In this document: positions 8,769 to 17,342 of the stretch, piece after piece
Layout of the letters: every line of letters begins with the position of its first letter
Numbering within the stretch: the first letter of the stretch is position 1
Assembly (NCBI RefSeq): GCF_003626735.1
Contig: NZ_RBHX01000001.1
Coordinates: 3,410,001 to 3,474,000 of the forward strand
Length of the DNA: 64,000 nt
Direction of reading: 5' to 3'
From: Microbacterium sp. CGR2
GTDB lineage: Bacteria; Actinomycetota; Actinomycetes; Actinomycetales; Microbacteriaceae
Notes under the pieces: generated by a model
What the model was told of the DNA's origin: nothing
The model's database searches: none
The model's input: the letters and a program-made list of their open reading frames with translations, nothing else
Position numbers and translations under genes: made by a program

Positions 8769-8858
8769 TCAAATGAGCGACTCAAACGTGCCGATCGTCT
8801 CGGCGATCGGAGGGATCTGCGAGATAGGCTCGACCGCCTGCGGGCTCTCGAACGCCAT
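8769..8858 (-). CDS. 29-residue small ORF, homologous to part of the 13504-14145 product
   Basis: A short frame with GGAGAGAG seven bases before its ATG, located directly after the twin operator. Its peptide contains SQIPPIAETIGTFESLI, which matches SQIPPIADSIGTFTSPF (residues 162-178) of the membrane protein encoded at 13504-14145. It is either a functional micropeptide that leads the operon or a truncated duplicate of that gene which kept its promoter. A 131-base gap separates it from the protease gene. Confidence 0.5.
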   Translation of the reverse strand: MAFESPQAVEPISQIPPIAETIGTFESLI

Positions 8859-8881
8859 GCGTCTCTCTCCGTTTTCGTCGA

Positions 8882-8923
8882 CTATTACAGTGTGTTAGTT
8901 AGAACGCTAGCACACCGTAATAG
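8882..8923. promoter_or_regulatory. Two 17-bp TetR-type operators (locus A)
   Basis: CTATTACAGTGTGTTAG (8882-8898) and CTAGCACACCGTAATAG (8907-8923) are near-palindromic and inverted to each other. Taken together they also form 13-bp arms with one mismatch. The same motif occurs twice at 14164-14213 next to a TetR gene. They lie just upstream of the small ORF and protease operon, overlapping its presumed promoter. Confidence 0.7.
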
Positions 8924-9020
8924 CGTGATGGGAGACCGAGGCAACCGCTAGAGTGGCGGTCACACCGCGCGGGCGCCCATGACTCATGCCTCGAGTCTGC
9001 GCTAGCTCGTCGGTGAGCTC

Positions 9021-10232
9021 TTATTCGAGCGCGGAGGGTGCGAGGTCCTTCATCGGTTTGGCCACGAGCACGCTGATGACCATGACTGCCCACGCCGCGG
9101 CCGCTACCACCGCGGCGATCTGCAAACTCACAACCTCCGTCAAGACCGACGCGATGACGATGCCGATTGAGGGGGCGATAGTGACGGCGGCGTTTTGAAC
9201 GCTCATGACCCGCCCGCGCACAGGATCGGGGATTCGTTCGAGCATGAGGACGCCTGCGAGGCTTGTGAACAGTCCTGAGGCCATGCCGGTGACGAACGCG
9301 CCGACCAGGACGATCGGTATGTTCGCGAGCGTCGCCATCATTCCAATCCCGATTGCGGCACCGCTAAGACCGCCCCCGAGCCAGGCTCGCCGTCCACGAC
9401 CGGGCTTCGCAAGCACGGCATAGATCACGCTCCCTAGGAGCAACCCGAGCGCAAGCGCGCTCAGGACAAGTCCGAGAAGAGCTGGCGCCTCGATCCGAGT
9501 GAAGTACACCGGGAGGATCAGGCCCTGGAAAGAGCTGGTGACCATTCCGGCGACGAATGTCATCATCAGCAGCATCACCAGGAATGGTCTGCCGAAGAGC
9601 GCATTGAACCCTTCCCGGAACTCGGTGAACACGTTCCTGCGCGTCGGGATGACCTCGTGCGGAGTGGCGCCGGCCCGGTGCGGGATCAGGAGCGTCACCG
9701 CGGCTGCGGCAAAGGAGAGCCCTGCCGTGACCCAGAGGACAGTGCTGCCGCCGAGGACTCCGACGAGGAGTCCGGCAGCCGCAGGGCCAATGACGATCGC
9801 CGCGGCTCCGAGGCTTTCGCGCAGGCCGATGAGTCGTTCCGATGACAACGGGCTTGTCCGCACGATGGCGGGTAGGAGGGTTTCTCGAGCCGTGATTCCG
9901 GGGATGTCGCCGAGGGCGCCGACCGCGCCGAAGAGGATGAACCAGCCGACATTCAGATCCGTGATGAGGTCGATGAGTGGAAGGGCCGCGACCGCAAGGC
10001 CCGAGATCATGTCCGTGATGATCGACGAGGTACGACGGTTGACCCGATCGATCACCACCCCCATGAGGATCCCACCGGCAAGCGCGGGGAGTACGGTCGC
10101 GGCGGCGACCGTACCTGCGCCAAGCGCGCTCCCCGTGGCCTGGAGAATGATCAAGGGCAGGGCAACGGTGGCGATCGAGTTGCCCAACGCGGACAGCACG
10201 TACGAGGCGAGATAGGCGATCGTGAGTCTCAT
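9021..10232 (-). CDS. MFS transporter, macrolide-efflux type
   Basis: A 403-residue transporter with twelve predicted membrane helices. The loop motif VIDRVNRRTSSIITD between helices 2 and 3 and RVMSVQNAAVTIAPSIG late in the protein fit the MFS subfamily of macrolide/tetracycline exporters. It lies 33 bases downstream of a MerR regulator on the same strand and probably forms a regulated efflux unit with it. No clear ribosome site precedes the ATG at 10232. The substrate is unknown. Confidence 0.85.
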   Translation of the reverse strand: MRLTIAYLASYVLSALGNSIATVALPLIILQATGSALGAGTVAAATVLPALAGGILMGVVIDRVNRRTSSIITDMISGLAVAALPLIDLITDLNVGWFILFGAVGALGDIPGITARETLLPAIVRTSPLSSERLIGLRESLGAAAIVIGPAAAGLLVGVLGGSTVLWVTAGLSFAAAAVTLLIPHRAGATPHEVIPTRRNVFTEFREGFNALFGRPFLVMLLMMTFVAGMVTSSFQGLILPVYFTRIEAPALLGLVLSALALGLLLGSVIYAVLAKPGRGRRAWLGGGLSGAAIGIGMMATLANIPIVLVGAFVTGMASGLFTSLAGVLMLERIPDPVRGRVMSVQNAAVTIAPSIGIVIASVLTEVVSLQIAAVVAAAAWAVMVISVLVAKPMKDLAPSALE

Positions 10233-10265
10233 GACCCGAGTGTCGACGTTGTCGCCGCGACAAGG

Positions 10266-11000
10266 TCAAATCTGCCCTGCGGTACCTTGTTCCGCTTTCG
10301 CCGTGGCCCTCGAGATGATGTCGAGCTGTGGCGGGGTGAACGCCTGCTCGAGGTAGTCGTTCACCAAGGCTGCGAGCCGGGGTTGCACGGGCAAGTCTGT
10401 CCACTGTGCGAGCACACCGCTGAGCGCCGCGATCGCCGCATCTCTTTCCGCCTGAGAGGAGGTTTCATCCATCGCTCGCAGCTGTCTGCTCAGGTCTCCG
10501 AACTGCACCATGCCCGCGGAATCGCTGAGGCCTGCTCTGAGCGACTCGCGGAGGCGCTCGGTTCCAGCCGACATCAGAAGCAGGGTCATATCTCGTTCGA
10601 TCCTGCGGACGTCAGGGAGCGACCATAGTTCGCGAAGCGCATCCTGATCGCTGTCGTATAGGGCGATCACTTCCGGTGAGGAGGACGAACGCGCCGCCCG
10701 CACAGCGGCGAGCTGCGCCTGCATTCGATCTATTTGTTCGAGGAGACTCGATTCGAGCGCAGCGAGTTCATCAACCACGACATCGTCGCGCTCTTCGATC
10801 AACATCTCGCCGATCCGGTGCAGAGGAAGCCCGAGAGCGACTAAACGGCGGATCCTCAGCAGCCGAGTCAGGTCCGTCACCGAATACAGTCGATACCCGT
10901 TGGGAGCGCGGGCAGGCTCCGGCAAGACTCCCTCGCGGTGATAGTGACGGATCGCCCTCGGCGACACCTGCGCGATCGCCGCGATCTCTCCGATCAGCAT
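10266..11000 (-). CDS. MerR-family transcriptional regulator
   Basis: A 244-residue MerR protein. The winged helix-turn-helix is clear at residues 1-70 (LIGEIAAIAQVSPRAIRHYHREGVL, in pieces, then RAPNGYRLYSVTDLTRL), followed by a dimerising helix at about 75-100. The long C-terminal part has no metal-binding cysteines, suggesting an organic ligand as in TipA or BmrR relatives. GGAGGG lies 6 bases before the ATG at 11000. It is transcribed with the downstream MFS gene and most likely controls it. Confidence 0.85.
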   Translation of the reverse strand: MLIGEIAAIAQVSPRAIRHYHREGVLPEPARAPNGYRLYSVTDLTRLLRIRRLVALGLPLHRIGEMLIEERDDVVVDELAALESSLLEQIDRMQAQLAAVRAARSSSSPEVIALYDSDQDALRELWSLPDVRRIERDMTLLLMSAGTERLRESLRAGLSDSAGMVQFGDLSRQLRAMDETSSQAERDAAIAALSGVLAQWTDLPVQPRLAALVNDYLEQAFTPPQLDIISRATAKAEQGTAGQI

Positions 11001-11323
11001 TCGCCGCCCTCCCCCACTCGTTCGGTCCTCGGGTTCGCCCCGGGTCCGGCATTCGCTCCATCGAGGCGCTCGCGAACGCGTTCGACCTCGGCCAGTTGTG
11101 CGCTGCCCACATCAGCGGCGCATCGGTGAGGTACTGCACGGCGCCCAAGTTTCACCGACGCCCACGCCACCGGCGCGTTCGACCACATCGCGCCCCCAAT
11201 GATTGCAGAACACCGCCGAAGAACGTCATGCTGCGACAGGGAGCCCGTGGGGTAAGGAGCTGTTCGCGCAGTCCCCTTCAACGAGTCGGTCGTCGGTCGG
11301 CGAGTACCGATATGCCTCCGGCG
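11001..11323. other. Intergenic region without recognised gene
   Basis: About 320 bases between the SpoIIM-like gene end and the MerR start. Open frames exist on both strands, but none has a ribosome site, family similarity or sensible composition. It should contain the promoter of the merR-MFS unit near its left end. Confidence 0.5.
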
Positions 11324-11968
11324 CTACAGCAGCAGCTGGCTCAGCGGGCCCACCATGTAGACCAGTGAGAATGCCTCCCAGATGGCTCCGATGATGAGCA
11401 GGGCGAAAGCGGGCAGCGCCAGCCATCCGATTGTCTGGAGGCCGCGCACATATCCCTGGCGGCGGTTCTTGGCACCGACCGTGCGGGGGAACAACCAGTA
11501 TTTGCCGAGCAGGAAGGCACCTAGCGCGAGCAGGATGTATGCCTGGAACTCGATGATCACCGTGAGCGAGTGCGGGATCAACGCGACCCATCCGGTCTCG
11601 CTCGTGGGGGCGAGCGAGACGCCGGTCACGGCCACCCAGACGCCGAAGGCCGCGACGCCCGCGAAGGGCACGATCAGCGAGGGCAGCACTATGGTGAGCG
11701 CGCTCAGCTGGAAGACGTTCACGCCGAGGATCACGAGAGCGAAGAGCCACGGCTGGCTGAAGATCGACAAGACCAGATCGGCGGTGCCGTCCTCCTCCAT
11801 CGACGCCGCGCGGGCCTGGACCAGCTCGGGGAATATCAGTCCGACGGCGAATCCAATCAGGCCGATGCCGTAGGTCGCGAGGTTGAGCAGGAGATAGAGG
11901 CGACGGTTAGCGCCGATGATGCGGAACGGTTGGCCTATTGCTCGAGGACGTCGGACGTTGTTGGGCAT
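11324..11968 (-). CDS. SpoIIM/DUF95-like integral membrane protein
   Basis: A 214-residue membrane protein with about five hydrophobic helices. The central ALIPHSLTVIIEFQAYI stretch followed by a glycine-rich helix resembles the conserved P-H-[GS]-x-x-E region of stage II sporulation protein M/DUF95 proteins. In non-sporulating actinobacteria these are of unknown function. AGGAG lies 7 bases before the ATG at 11968. It is the last gene of a three-gene minus-strand set headed by the operator-controlled membrane protein at 14145. Confidence 0.55.
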   Translation of the reverse strand: MPNNVRRPRAIGQPFRIIGANRRLYLLLNLATYGIGLIGFAVGLIFPELVQARAASMEEDGTADLVLSIFSQPWLFALVILGVNVFQLSALTIVLPSLIVPFAGVAAFGVWVAVTGVSLAPTSETGWVALIPHSLTVIIEFQAYILLALGAFLLGKYWLFPRTVGAKNRRQGYVRGLQTIGWLALPAFALLIIGAIWEAFSLVYMVGPLSQLLL

Positions 11969-12044
11969 GGGTGATTCTCCTGAGGGGTTGTTCGCGTTCG
12001 ATGTAGGTATCGAGCTTCTGGACGCGGTCAGCGTCGTGGCGTTG

Positions 12045-13412
12045 TCAGTGGTCGGGCAGGCCGATGGAGACTGCGGAGAAGCGTCCGGATGGATCCACAT
12101 CCCCCTTCACGGCGTGCAGGCGGGCGAGGTTATCGCCGAACGCCGCCCCAGCACGCGTGATGTCTGCTGGTGGCAACAGATTCGGGTAGGCGGCCGGCAG
12201 TCCGTGCGCCTGCAGCTCGCTGAGCAGCCGCTCGGCCCAGGCGACCTCCGCATCATGTCCTTCCGCGTCCGGGGTTGTGGCGATGAGCTCCACCATGAAG
12301 TGCGGCTCCCTGAGCGCCCATGGAGAGTGAGCGGCGTCGGGGCGAGTGGCAGCCCCGTGGAAGTGGTGGATGTTCACCGCGGTGAGTGGCGAGATGCGGC
12401 GCCGTTCGCCCTCTGCGAGAGCTTCAACGACTGCGGGATTCAAGCTCGACAGCGAGATGGTTCGCAGGGTGTACTGTCGCCCCGCCGGGAACATGCCATC
12501 CAGTGAGTGAAGGGCTTGGGCGGGCGTGACGGGGTGGACCTCGGACATGAGTGGCATCCCGATCTGTTCGATCTCCTGCACCCACTGCGTACCCTCGGTC
12601 GCGTCACCCTGCCAGTTGACGGACACGAGGAGCATCGGGTTGCCGTCCGGGCCGCTGGTGATCGCGGGGGCGATGGAGAGTTCGTCCGGGACGGCCGGGT
12701 AGAGGTCGTTCAGGGCGGTCAGGACCGGCCGGATCTCTTCCGTGCTGAATGCGATGGGGCCGGCGAGGACGACGGGGAGTTCGGTGAGCGTGATCTCGAG
12801 TGTCGTCACGACACCGAAGTTGCCGCCTCCCCCACGAAGCGCCCAGAGAAGCGAGGGGTTCTCATCGTCAGAAGCGACGACGATCGATCCGTCGGCGAGC
12901 ACGATTTCGGCCGAGACGATGTTGTCGGCGGCGAGGCCCCGGGTGCCGAGGTACGGGCCGTAGCCGCCACCAAGGGTGAGCCCGACGGCACCGACCTCAT
13001 TGACGGTCCCCACCGCTGCAGCGAGGCCGTGCTCTGCGGCTGCATCGACCAGATCCTCCAATCGCGCACCACCTTGCACCCGAGCCGTACGGGCCTGGCG
13101 GTCGATCTCGACGCCGCGCATCTGCGAGAGGTCGATGGTGACTCCATCCTGGGCGTGCGCTCTCCCGGCCCAGTCGTGCCCTTGGCCTCGAACCGTGACG
13201 GGCACGTCGGGCGGCGTCTCCCGCAGCACGCGCTGGACATCGACTGCAGTGGCGACGCGAGCGACAATCGCAGGGCGCGATGTCGACTGGTCGCTCCACA
13301 GACCCGTCGCACCTGGGAACGCTTCGTCGCCGGCCTGGATGACCTGCCCGTCGATGGCCTCTCGTATCGTCTCGGCGAGCTTTTTGCGGTCGGATCGAGT
13401 GTGCGTGGTCAT
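12045..13412 (-). CDS. FAD-linked oxidase, berberine-bridge/VAO type
   Basis: A 455-residue oxidoreductase of the PCMH/VAO flavoprotein fold. The FAD-binding half carries VRGQGHDWAG, in which His79 corresponds to the residue that covalently binds the flavin in relatives, and VGLTLGGGYGPYLG plus GGGGNFGVVT. The second cysteine anchor of bicovalent enzymes is not evident. The C-terminal half is the substrate domain. Such enzymes oxidise alcohols, sugars or polyketides with oxygen. Its place in the TetR-linked locus suggests a role in small-molecule tailoring or detoxification; the substrate is unknown. Confidence 0.85.
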   Translation of the reverse strand: MTTHTRSDRKKLAETIREAIDGQVIQAGDEAFPGATGLWSDQSTSRPAIVARVATAVDVQRVLRETPPDVPVTVRGQGHDWAGRAHAQDGVTIDLSQMRGVEIDRQARTARVQGGARLEDLVDAAAEHGLAAAVGTVNEVGAVGLTLGGGYGPYLGTRGLAADNIVSAEIVLADGSIVVASDDENPSLLWALRGGGGNFGVVTTLEITLTELPVVLAGPIAFSTEEIRPVLTALNDLYPAVPDELSIAPAITSGPDGNPMLLVSVNWQGDATEGTQWVQEIEQIGMPLMSEVHPVTPAQALHSLDGMFPAGRQYTLRTISLSSLNPAVVEALAEGERRRISPLTAVNIHHFHGAATRPDAAHSPWALREPHFMVELIATTPDAEGHDAEVAWAERLLSELQAHGLPAAYPNLLPPADITRAGAAFGDNLARLHAVKGDVDPSGRFSAVSIGLPDH

Positions 13413-13503
13413 GTTTTCCTTTCCGGGGCCGCAGCGTCCGCTACAACTATCGAGGAGTCAGTTCTGAGGGCTGTTCTGCCTGTCGGGTGCTTTCGTGGAG
13501 GTT

Positions 13504-14145
13504 CTAGCTGGCGAGCTCATCGATCCAGCTCGACCGCATCCGTAGCGCGCGCTCCGTGCTGCCGATCACGGCAGCGAGACCGATCAGGAGATTGATGTGG
13601 AGAGGAAACTGGAAGGGCGAGGTGAAGGTACCGATCGAGTCGGCGATCGGCGGGATCTGAGAAAGGGCCTGGATGATCTGCGGCACCTCCACGCACAGGC
13701 CGACGACAACGAAGGCGATGGAGACGAGTCCGATGACGTGACTCACCCCGGGGTGTCGTTGGTGCAGGCGGGCGCGACGGCCTTCTGCAGATGCGGGATC
13801 GGGTGTCAGGGGTTGCTCTGTGCCGTTGGCGCGCACGTAGTGGCAGCGCTTGAGCCCGAAGCCCGTGATGGCGACCTCGATGTGCCCGCCGGGCACATCG
13901 AACCTCGTGGGCATTTTCGCGAACGACCGCAAAGCCCCATCGACATATAGCCGGGCGCGGATCTCACCGTCGGTCATGTCGCCGGCATGGCGGACATCAA
14001 CTGTGTACGTGGAGGTCGTTCCGTCCGGTGCTGGCAATGAAATGGAGCGGAGCGATCTGCCAAACAGCTGCCACCACCGGTACCGGCGCAGCGGCTCCCC
14101 TGAGCCGGCTCGCACACGGCGGTGTCGCCATTGTCTGATCCCCAT
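13504..14145 (-). CDS. Membrane-anchored protein of unknown function
   Basis: A 213-residue protein with a soluble N-terminal domain of beta type (residues 30-105) and two C-terminal membrane helices (about 135-152 and 183-200). Between them lies the conserved segment PQIIQALSQIPPIADSIG (residues 155-171). The start at 14145 has TTGGAGC seven bases upstream. I do not recognise a named family. The same segment is present in the 29-residue ORF at 8769-8858. Its promoter faces the TetR gene and contains two copies of the shared operator, so it is very probably repressed by that regulator. Confidence 0.7.
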   Translation of the reverse strand: MGIRQWRHRRVRAGSGEPLRRYRWWQLFGRSLRSISLPAPDGTTSTYTVDVRHAGDMTDGEIRARLYVDGALRSFAKMPTRFDVPGGHIEVAITGFGLKRCHYVRANGTEQPLTPDPASAEGRRARLHQRHPGVSHVIGLVSIAFVVVGLCVEVPQIIQALSQIPPIADSIGTFTSPFQFPLHINLLIGLAAVIGSTERALRMRSSWIDELAS

Positions 14146-14163
14146 CGAGACGGCTCCAATTTA

Positions 14164-14213
14164 ATAGCACGGTGTGATAGTCGGTCGTGGACTAAGATAG
14201 CACACCGTGATAG
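14164..14213. promoter_or_regulatory. Two 17-bp TetR-type operators (locus B)
   Basis: ATAGCACGGTGTGATAG (14164-14180) and ATAGCACACCGTGATAG (14197-14213) are near-palindromes in the divergent promoter region between the membrane protein (start 14145) and the TetR gene (start 14238). They share the consensus [AC]TA-n-nACACCGTnATAG with the pair at 8882-8923. Confidence 0.75.
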
Positions 14214-14237
14214 TGCGACGTCATGAGAGGAGCAGAC

Positions 14238-14849
14238 ATGGACGTTGAGGCAAAGGAACCAGGGACGCGCGACAAGATCTTGATCGCAGCGGCAACAATG
14301 CTCGGAGAGAACCCGACCGCACGTTTGAGCGTCCGGGCCGTGGCTGCCCGAGCTCACGTGAGCACAGGGTCGCTCAGGCACTTCTTCCCCACGCAACGCG
14401 ATCTGATCGACACCGTCGTCGCCGCGATGTATGACCTGCAGATCCCGGACGATCCCATCGCGGAGGTTTCGCTCCCGCCGGCCGAGCGGCTGATCGCCTG
14501 TCTGCAGCTGCTCCTGGCACAGGCGGGTGTGGGCGATCGTGCGCGACAGCAATGGGGCGACCTCTACCACGCGTACGTGGCGTCCACCCCGCCCGAGGAA
14601 GAAGCTGCCACCTATCTCGCGCTCGAGCGGATGGGTCGCCACCGCATCGAGCAGTGGCTGGAAAAATTGGTGGACGAAGGCGGGATCCCCGCGGGGTCGA
14701 TCGAGCAGCGGGCGCAGTTCCTCGCGACGGTGATCACCGGCATCATGACCGAGCGCGCCCTGCCATCTGCCGTCGTGCGGGTAGAGACTGAGGCAGAGAC
14801 GCTCCGGCTAGCCGCCCATGCCGTCACGACCGGATGGCCCTCGGCGTGA
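14238..14849 (+). CDS. TetR-family regulator of the two-locus regulon
   Basis: A 203-residue TetR protein. The DNA-binding domain (residues 12-58) includes TRDKILIAAATMLGENPTAR and STGSLRHFFPTQRDLIDTV. The C-terminal domain resembles that of ligand-responsive repressors with an LLLAQAGVGDRARQQWGDLY core. The ATG at 14238 has AGGAG six bases before it; an in-frame ATG at 14223 lacks one. Two operator copies lie immediately upstream and two more at 8882-8923, so it most likely represses itself, the divergent membrane-protein operon and the protease/acyltransferase operon. Confidence 0.85.
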   Translation: MDVEAKEPGTRDKILIAAATMLGENPTARLSVRAVAARAHVSTGSLRHFFPTQRDLIDTVVAAMYDLQIPDDPIAEVSLPPAERLIACLQLLLAQAGVGDRARQQWGDLYHAYVASTPPEEEAATYLALERMGRHRIEQWLEKLVDEGGIPAGSIEQRAQFLATVITGIMTERALPSAVVRVETEAETLRLAAHAVTTGWPSA

Positions 14850-15151
14850 ACGCCCTCCTCTACGAAGCCGCGGTGCAGGTCGTTCCGCTGTTGCTCATCG
14901 CTCTCTTCTTGGACCGACGAATCGCCAACGATGAGACGACGGCGCGTGCACGACGGTGGCGCCGCTGGTCCAACAAGTTCTCCCTGATTCTGAACGGGAT
15001 CGCGTTCATGGTGTCGCTGTTCATTCTCGCGGGGGCGTTCCCGGCCAGCTCGCTCAGCATGGCCATCGTCATCTCGGCCGTCGCCGGATCTATCGGACTG
15101 CTCTGCGGACAGATCTGGCAACGACTCGACGAAGAACCCGGCCGCTCGTGA
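14834..15151 (+). CDS. Small three-helix membrane protein
   Basis: A 105-residue hydrophobic protein overlapping the end of the TetR gene by 16 bases, so probably translated from the same message. Three membrane helices are visible (about residues 8-26, 48-68 and 73-93), with a basic segment RARRWRRW between the first two. No named family is recognised. Co-expression with the repressor suggests it belongs to the same response. Confidence 0.6.
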   Translation: MALGVNALLYEAAVQVVPLLLIALFLDRRIANDETTARARRWRRWSNKFSLILNGIAFMVSLFILAGAFPASSLSMAIVISAVAGSIGLLCGQIWQRLDEEPGRS

Positions 15152-15212
15152 CCATCGCGGGTCCGTACCGGGAAACTTCAGGCTGTCGCCAAGGCTGTAT
15201 TCCCTCGTCGCG

Positions 15213-15240
15213 ACCCGCACACTGACACCCGCACACCGAC
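15213..15240. repeat. 14-bp tandem repeat
   Basis: ACCCGCACACTGAC (15213-15226) is followed directly by ACCCGCACACCGAC (15227-15240), differing at one base. It lies just before the SGNH hydrolase start and may be part of its leader. Confidence 0.6.
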
Positions 15241-15255
15241 AACCTACGGAATCAC

Positions 15256-16407
15256 ATGATCACAACCACGCTGAATGCCGAGTTCCTCGACGGCATAGCA
15301 GACCTCGAACCCGTGGACCGTGGAATGCGGCCGCACCGGCTTCCACCACACATCCGTGACCTGGATGCGGATCCCCAGTTGAGTCTGATGGAGGCCCAGC
15401 CTTCCGGTGCACGTGTCGCTGTCGTGACCGAAGCGCGCCGGATCGAACTCGAAGTACACGCCACCCGAGTGGGATACCGGATGATTCCAAGGCCACGAGG
15501 CGCGATCGATGTGGTGGTCGACGGCGTCCACGAGCAGACCTACTCACTCACCGAAGGCGACGCGGTGGAGCTCGACGTGGCCACCGGTGGCAGCTCAGCC
15601 ACCGCGGGAAGCGCCGAAACGGTCGTCCTCGAGGGAATGCCTGCGGGCCGGAAGACAGTGGAGTTCTGGCTCCCGCATAACGAAGCCGTGGACCTGGTGC
15701 AGCTTCGTGCCGATGCGCCTGTCGAGCCCGCTCCGAAGACCGGTCTCCTCTGGGTGCACCACGGCAGCTCGATCAGTCAGGGGTCCAACGCCACGCATCC
15801 GACGGGTATCTGGCCGGCCATCGCGGCCCGCCGCTCTGGAGTTCGGCTACGCAACCTCGGGTTTGGCGGCAGCGCCCTCGTCGATCCGTTCCTCGCCCGG
15901 GTCATCCGAGACACTCCCGCGGACATCATCAGCGTCAAACTGGGGATCAACGTCGTCAACCTCGACGCCATGCGGCTGCGCAGCTTCGTGCCCGCGGTTC
16001 ACGGTTTCCTCGACACCATCCGCGATGGGCACCCGGCGACACCACTTCTCCTCATGTCACCGCTTCATTGCGGCATCCACGAGGAGACACCCGGCCCTGG
16101 GTCGGTCGACATCGCCTCGATCGGCACGGACCTGGTTCAATTCACCGCCACCGGTACCCACGGCGATACCGCGCAGGGACGATTGACCCTGCAGGTGATC
16201 CGCCAGGCCCTCGCAGAAGTGGTCGCGGCCCGCCCCGAAGACCCGAACCTCCACTACCTCGACGGGCTCGAGCTCTACGGGGCAGCGGACGCCGAAGCCC
16301 ACCCGCTCCCCGACGCCCTCCACCCGGACGCCGAGACACACCGTCTCATCGGCAACCGCTTCACCGACCTCGCTTTCGCCCCGCGGGGCACCTTCGGAAA
16401 GGCCTAA
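15256..16407 (+). CDS. SGNH/GDSL-family hydrolase
   Basis: A 383-residue soluble protein with an N-terminal beta-sandwich-like domain (to about 150) and a C-terminal SGNH esterase domain. Catalytic elements visible are HHGSSISQG (block I serine), GFGGSALVDPF (block II glycine), KLGINVVN (block III asparagine) and PDALHPDAETHRLIG (block V Asp and His). The two-domain layout matches the SGNH/GDSL lysophospholipase-like or carbohydrate-esterase proteins. No signal peptide is visible, so it is probably cytoplasmic. The beta-lactamase gene starts 5 bases after its stop, implying one transcript. Confidence 0.8.
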   Translation: MITTTLNAEFLDGIADLEPVDRGMRPHRLPPHIRDLDADPQLSLMEAQPSGARVAVVTEARRIELEVHATRVGYRMIPRPRGAIDVVVDGVHEQTYSLTEGDAVELDVATGGSSATAGSAETVVLEGMPAGRKTVEFWLPHNEAVDLVQLRADAPVEPAPKTGLLWVHHGSSISQGSNATHPTGIWPAIAARRSGVRLRNLGFGGSALVDPFLARVIRDTPADIISVKLGINVVNLDAMRLRSFVPAVHGFLDTIRDGHPATPLLLMSPLHCGIHEETPGPGSVDIASIGTDLVQFTATGTHGDTAQGRLTLQVIRQALAEVVAARPEDPNLHYLDGLELYGAADAEAHPLPDALHPDAETHRLIGNRFTDLAFAPRGTFGKA

Positions 16408-16412
16408 GGCTC

Positions 16413-17342
16413 ATGCGCCGCCTCCTTACCGCCGGACTCACCGGACTTTTCGCCCTGACTGCACTCACCGGCTGCGTCCACAGCCCAGATGAACCGACCA
16501 CTCCCAGCCCGGCCCGGCCGACCACCACGCCCTCCCCCGAACTCCACGCCGACACCGAGCAGGAGCTTGTCGCGCTCGAACAGGAGTACAACGCAACCAT
16601 CGGCGTCGTCGCGGTCAACACCGGCACCGGGGAATCCGTCTCCTACGGCGAGAATCGACGGTTCGGCTTCGCGTCGACCATCAAGGCGTTCGCCGCTGCA
16701 GAGTTCCTCCGGACAGTGCAAGGGCCAGACCGCGACGAACTCGTCCACTGGACCGCAGACGAGGCCGACGCCTCAGGCAACGCTCCGGTGACCTCCCAGC
16801 ACGTCGAAGAAGGCCTGACCTATGCGCAGCTTGCCGAAGCCGCCGTCCGGTTCAGCGACAACGCCGCTCTCAACCTCGTCTTCGACCGGATCGGTGGCCC
16901 CCAAGCCCTCGACGACGCCCTCACGGATCTGGGAGACACCACCACGGAGGTCGTGAACAACGAACCGACGCTCAACACGATCGAACCAGACAGCACCGAG
17001 GACACCACCACAGCGGCCGCATTCACCGCCTCCTTCGAGGCGTACCTCGACGGCTCCACTCTCACCGCAGCCGATACCGCGCTACTCCTCGACTGGATGA
17101 GCGACAACCGCACAGGAGACCCCCTGATCAGAGCCGGTGCGCCCGCCGGGTGGGTTGTCGCAGACAAATCCGGTGGCGCCGGCCCCATCCGCAACGACAT
17201 CGCCATGATCACGCCACCCGGAGAAGCTCCCATTCTTCTCACCGTGCTGACCTCCCGAAACGACCCAGATGCGGCTTTCGACAACACCCTCGTGGCGCGA
17301 ACCGCCTCCACCATGCTGAATGCACTCGGCCCCACCAGCTAG
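16413..17342 (+). CDS. Class A beta-lactamase, lipoprotein
   Basis: A 309-residue serine beta-lactamase-like protein. A lipoprotein signal with lipobox LTGC (Cys21) is followed by a Thr/Pro-rich linker (residues 29-45). All class A motifs are present: STIK with Ser88 and Lys91, SDN at 148-150, an EPTLN omega-loop motif with Glu184 and Asn188, and KSG at 252-254. It should be anchored outside the membrane and hydrolyse penicillins, although DD-peptidase-like activity is possible. The ATG at 16413 is set by the signal peptide. It is co-transcribed with the SGNH hydrolase; no BlaI/BlaR regulator is seen. Confidence 0.9.
   Translation: MRRLLTAGLTGLFALTALTGCVHSPDEPTTPSPARPTTTPSPELHADTEQELVALEQEYNATIGVVAVNTGTGESVSYGENRRFGFASTIKAFAAAEFLRTVQGPDRDELVHWTADEADASGNAPVTSQHVEEGLTYAQLAEAAVRFSDNAALNLVFDRIGGPQALDDALTDLGDTTTEVVNNEPTLNTIEPDSTEDTTTAAAFTASFEAYLDGSTLTAADTALLLDWMSDNRTGDPLIRAGAPAGWVVADKSGGAGPIRNDIAMITPPGEAPILLTVLTSRNDPDAAFDNTLVARTASTMLNALGPTS

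Noticed and set aside
12507..13595. Long plus-strand open frame of 362 codons opposite the FAD oxidase gene
   Set aside because: It mirrors the third-position GC pattern of the real gene, has arginine- and glycine-rich low-complexity composition, no ribosome site and no family motif.
14223..14237. Earlier ATG for the second TetR gene
   Set aside because: AGGAG is positioned for the ATG at 14238 and would fall inside the coding region if 14223 were used.
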